From positions 1-7,320 of the forward strand of contig JAITHO010000135.1 in assembly GCA_031279915.1 (NCBI GenBank): a stretch of DNA of 7,320 nucleotides, read 5' to 3'. Under the pieces are notes generated by a model. That model made no database searches. It was not told the DNA's origin and saw only the letters and a list, made by a program, of their open reading frames with translations. A program made the position numbers and the translations under genes. Source of the DNA: Tannerellaceae bacterium. GTDB lineage: Bacteria > Bacteroidota > Bacteroidia > Bacteroidales > Tannerellaceae. Below, in pieces: positions 7,202 to 7,320 of the stretch (within the stretch, counting starts at the first letter, position 1; the number at the start of each line of letters is the position of its first letter).

Positions 7202-7320
7202 GTTTTCACTAAAAGTTTGGCCTCCCCTAATATAGCGAGCCAGCGCTCTTTGTGTTTTTGGAGAATCTAAATCTCGCAAGCAAGCGCCGTTTGTGTTTTT
7301 TGAGAATCAAAATATCGCAA
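7202..7320. repeat. Degenerate ~41 bp tandem repeats upstream of the ABC operon (two clear copies, one partial)
   Basis: Two clear units lie at 7243-7283 and 7284 to the window end, offset by 41 bp. Shared pieces include AGCGC, TTTGTG, a T-tract, GAGAATC and TCGCAA. A third, more diverged copy at 7202-7242 matches over its second half (TTTGG, CTAA, GCGAGC) at offsets of 40-41. The array runs off the window, so its length is unknown. It resembles the reverse complement of the left array in unit length, T-tract position and flanking GC boxes. Confidence 0.7.

Noticed and set aside
7100..7279. Upstream in-frame extension of the ABC transporter (start at 7279, 60 extra residues)
   Set aside because: The extension covers the candidate promoter and the tandem repeat array. 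Its peptide has no conserved feature, while the ATG at 7099 begins a coherent helical domain.
1..7320. Whole window as an insertion sequence or transposon bounded by the inverted arrays
   Set aside because: There is no transposase, integrase or target-site duplication in view, and the arrays are too diverged to act as terminal inverted repeats. Only the repeat similarity is kept as a finding.

Overview
The window looks like chromosomal DNA from a member of the Bacteroidota (Bacteroidales-like). The evidence is a near-ideal Bacteroidota sigma factor promoter (TTTG, 19 nt, TACATTTG) in front of the first gene, a second TAnnTTTG element in front of the convergent operon, weak or absent Shine-Dalgarno sequences, a Bacteroidota-style lipoprotein start (LASC followed by GG), and protein families typical of that phylum. 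No species can be named from the sequence.

Layout, left to right. Positions 12-214 hold a degenerate tandem array of 40-41 bp units with phased A-tracts. Positions 215-365 show no gene. A promoter at 366-396 drives a single large plus-strand gene (472-2952). It encodes a membrane hybrid histidine kinase with every step of a phosphorelay in one chain: periplasmic sensor, HisKA, HATPase, receiver and HPt. Its 3' region contains a long imperfect stem-loop (2976-3043), then a strong intrinsic terminator. From the other side, a minus-strand operon runs from a promoter near 7130 through a 970-residue ABCG-type ABC transporter (7099-4187) and, 37 nt later, a 272-residue lipoprotein (4149-3331). It ends in its own intrinsic terminator (3270-3233). 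The two terminators face each other, and their T-tracts form the ends of a third inverted repeat (3191-3240). The right end (about 7202-7320) holds another array of ~41 bp units, upstream of the ABC operon.

The kinase gene and the transport operon are convergent and separately terminated, so nothing here shows that they form one pathway. The kinase has no DNA-binding output partner in the window. The transporter and lipoprotein very probably act together at the envelope: an inner-membrane ABC pump or mechanotransducer fused to a large cytoplasmic N-terminal region, with a cosynthesised lipid-anchored periplasmic partner. Its substrate cannot be read from the sequence. The least explained features are the two 41-bp arrays, which have the same orientation relative to the gene each precedes, and the interlocked terminator region.
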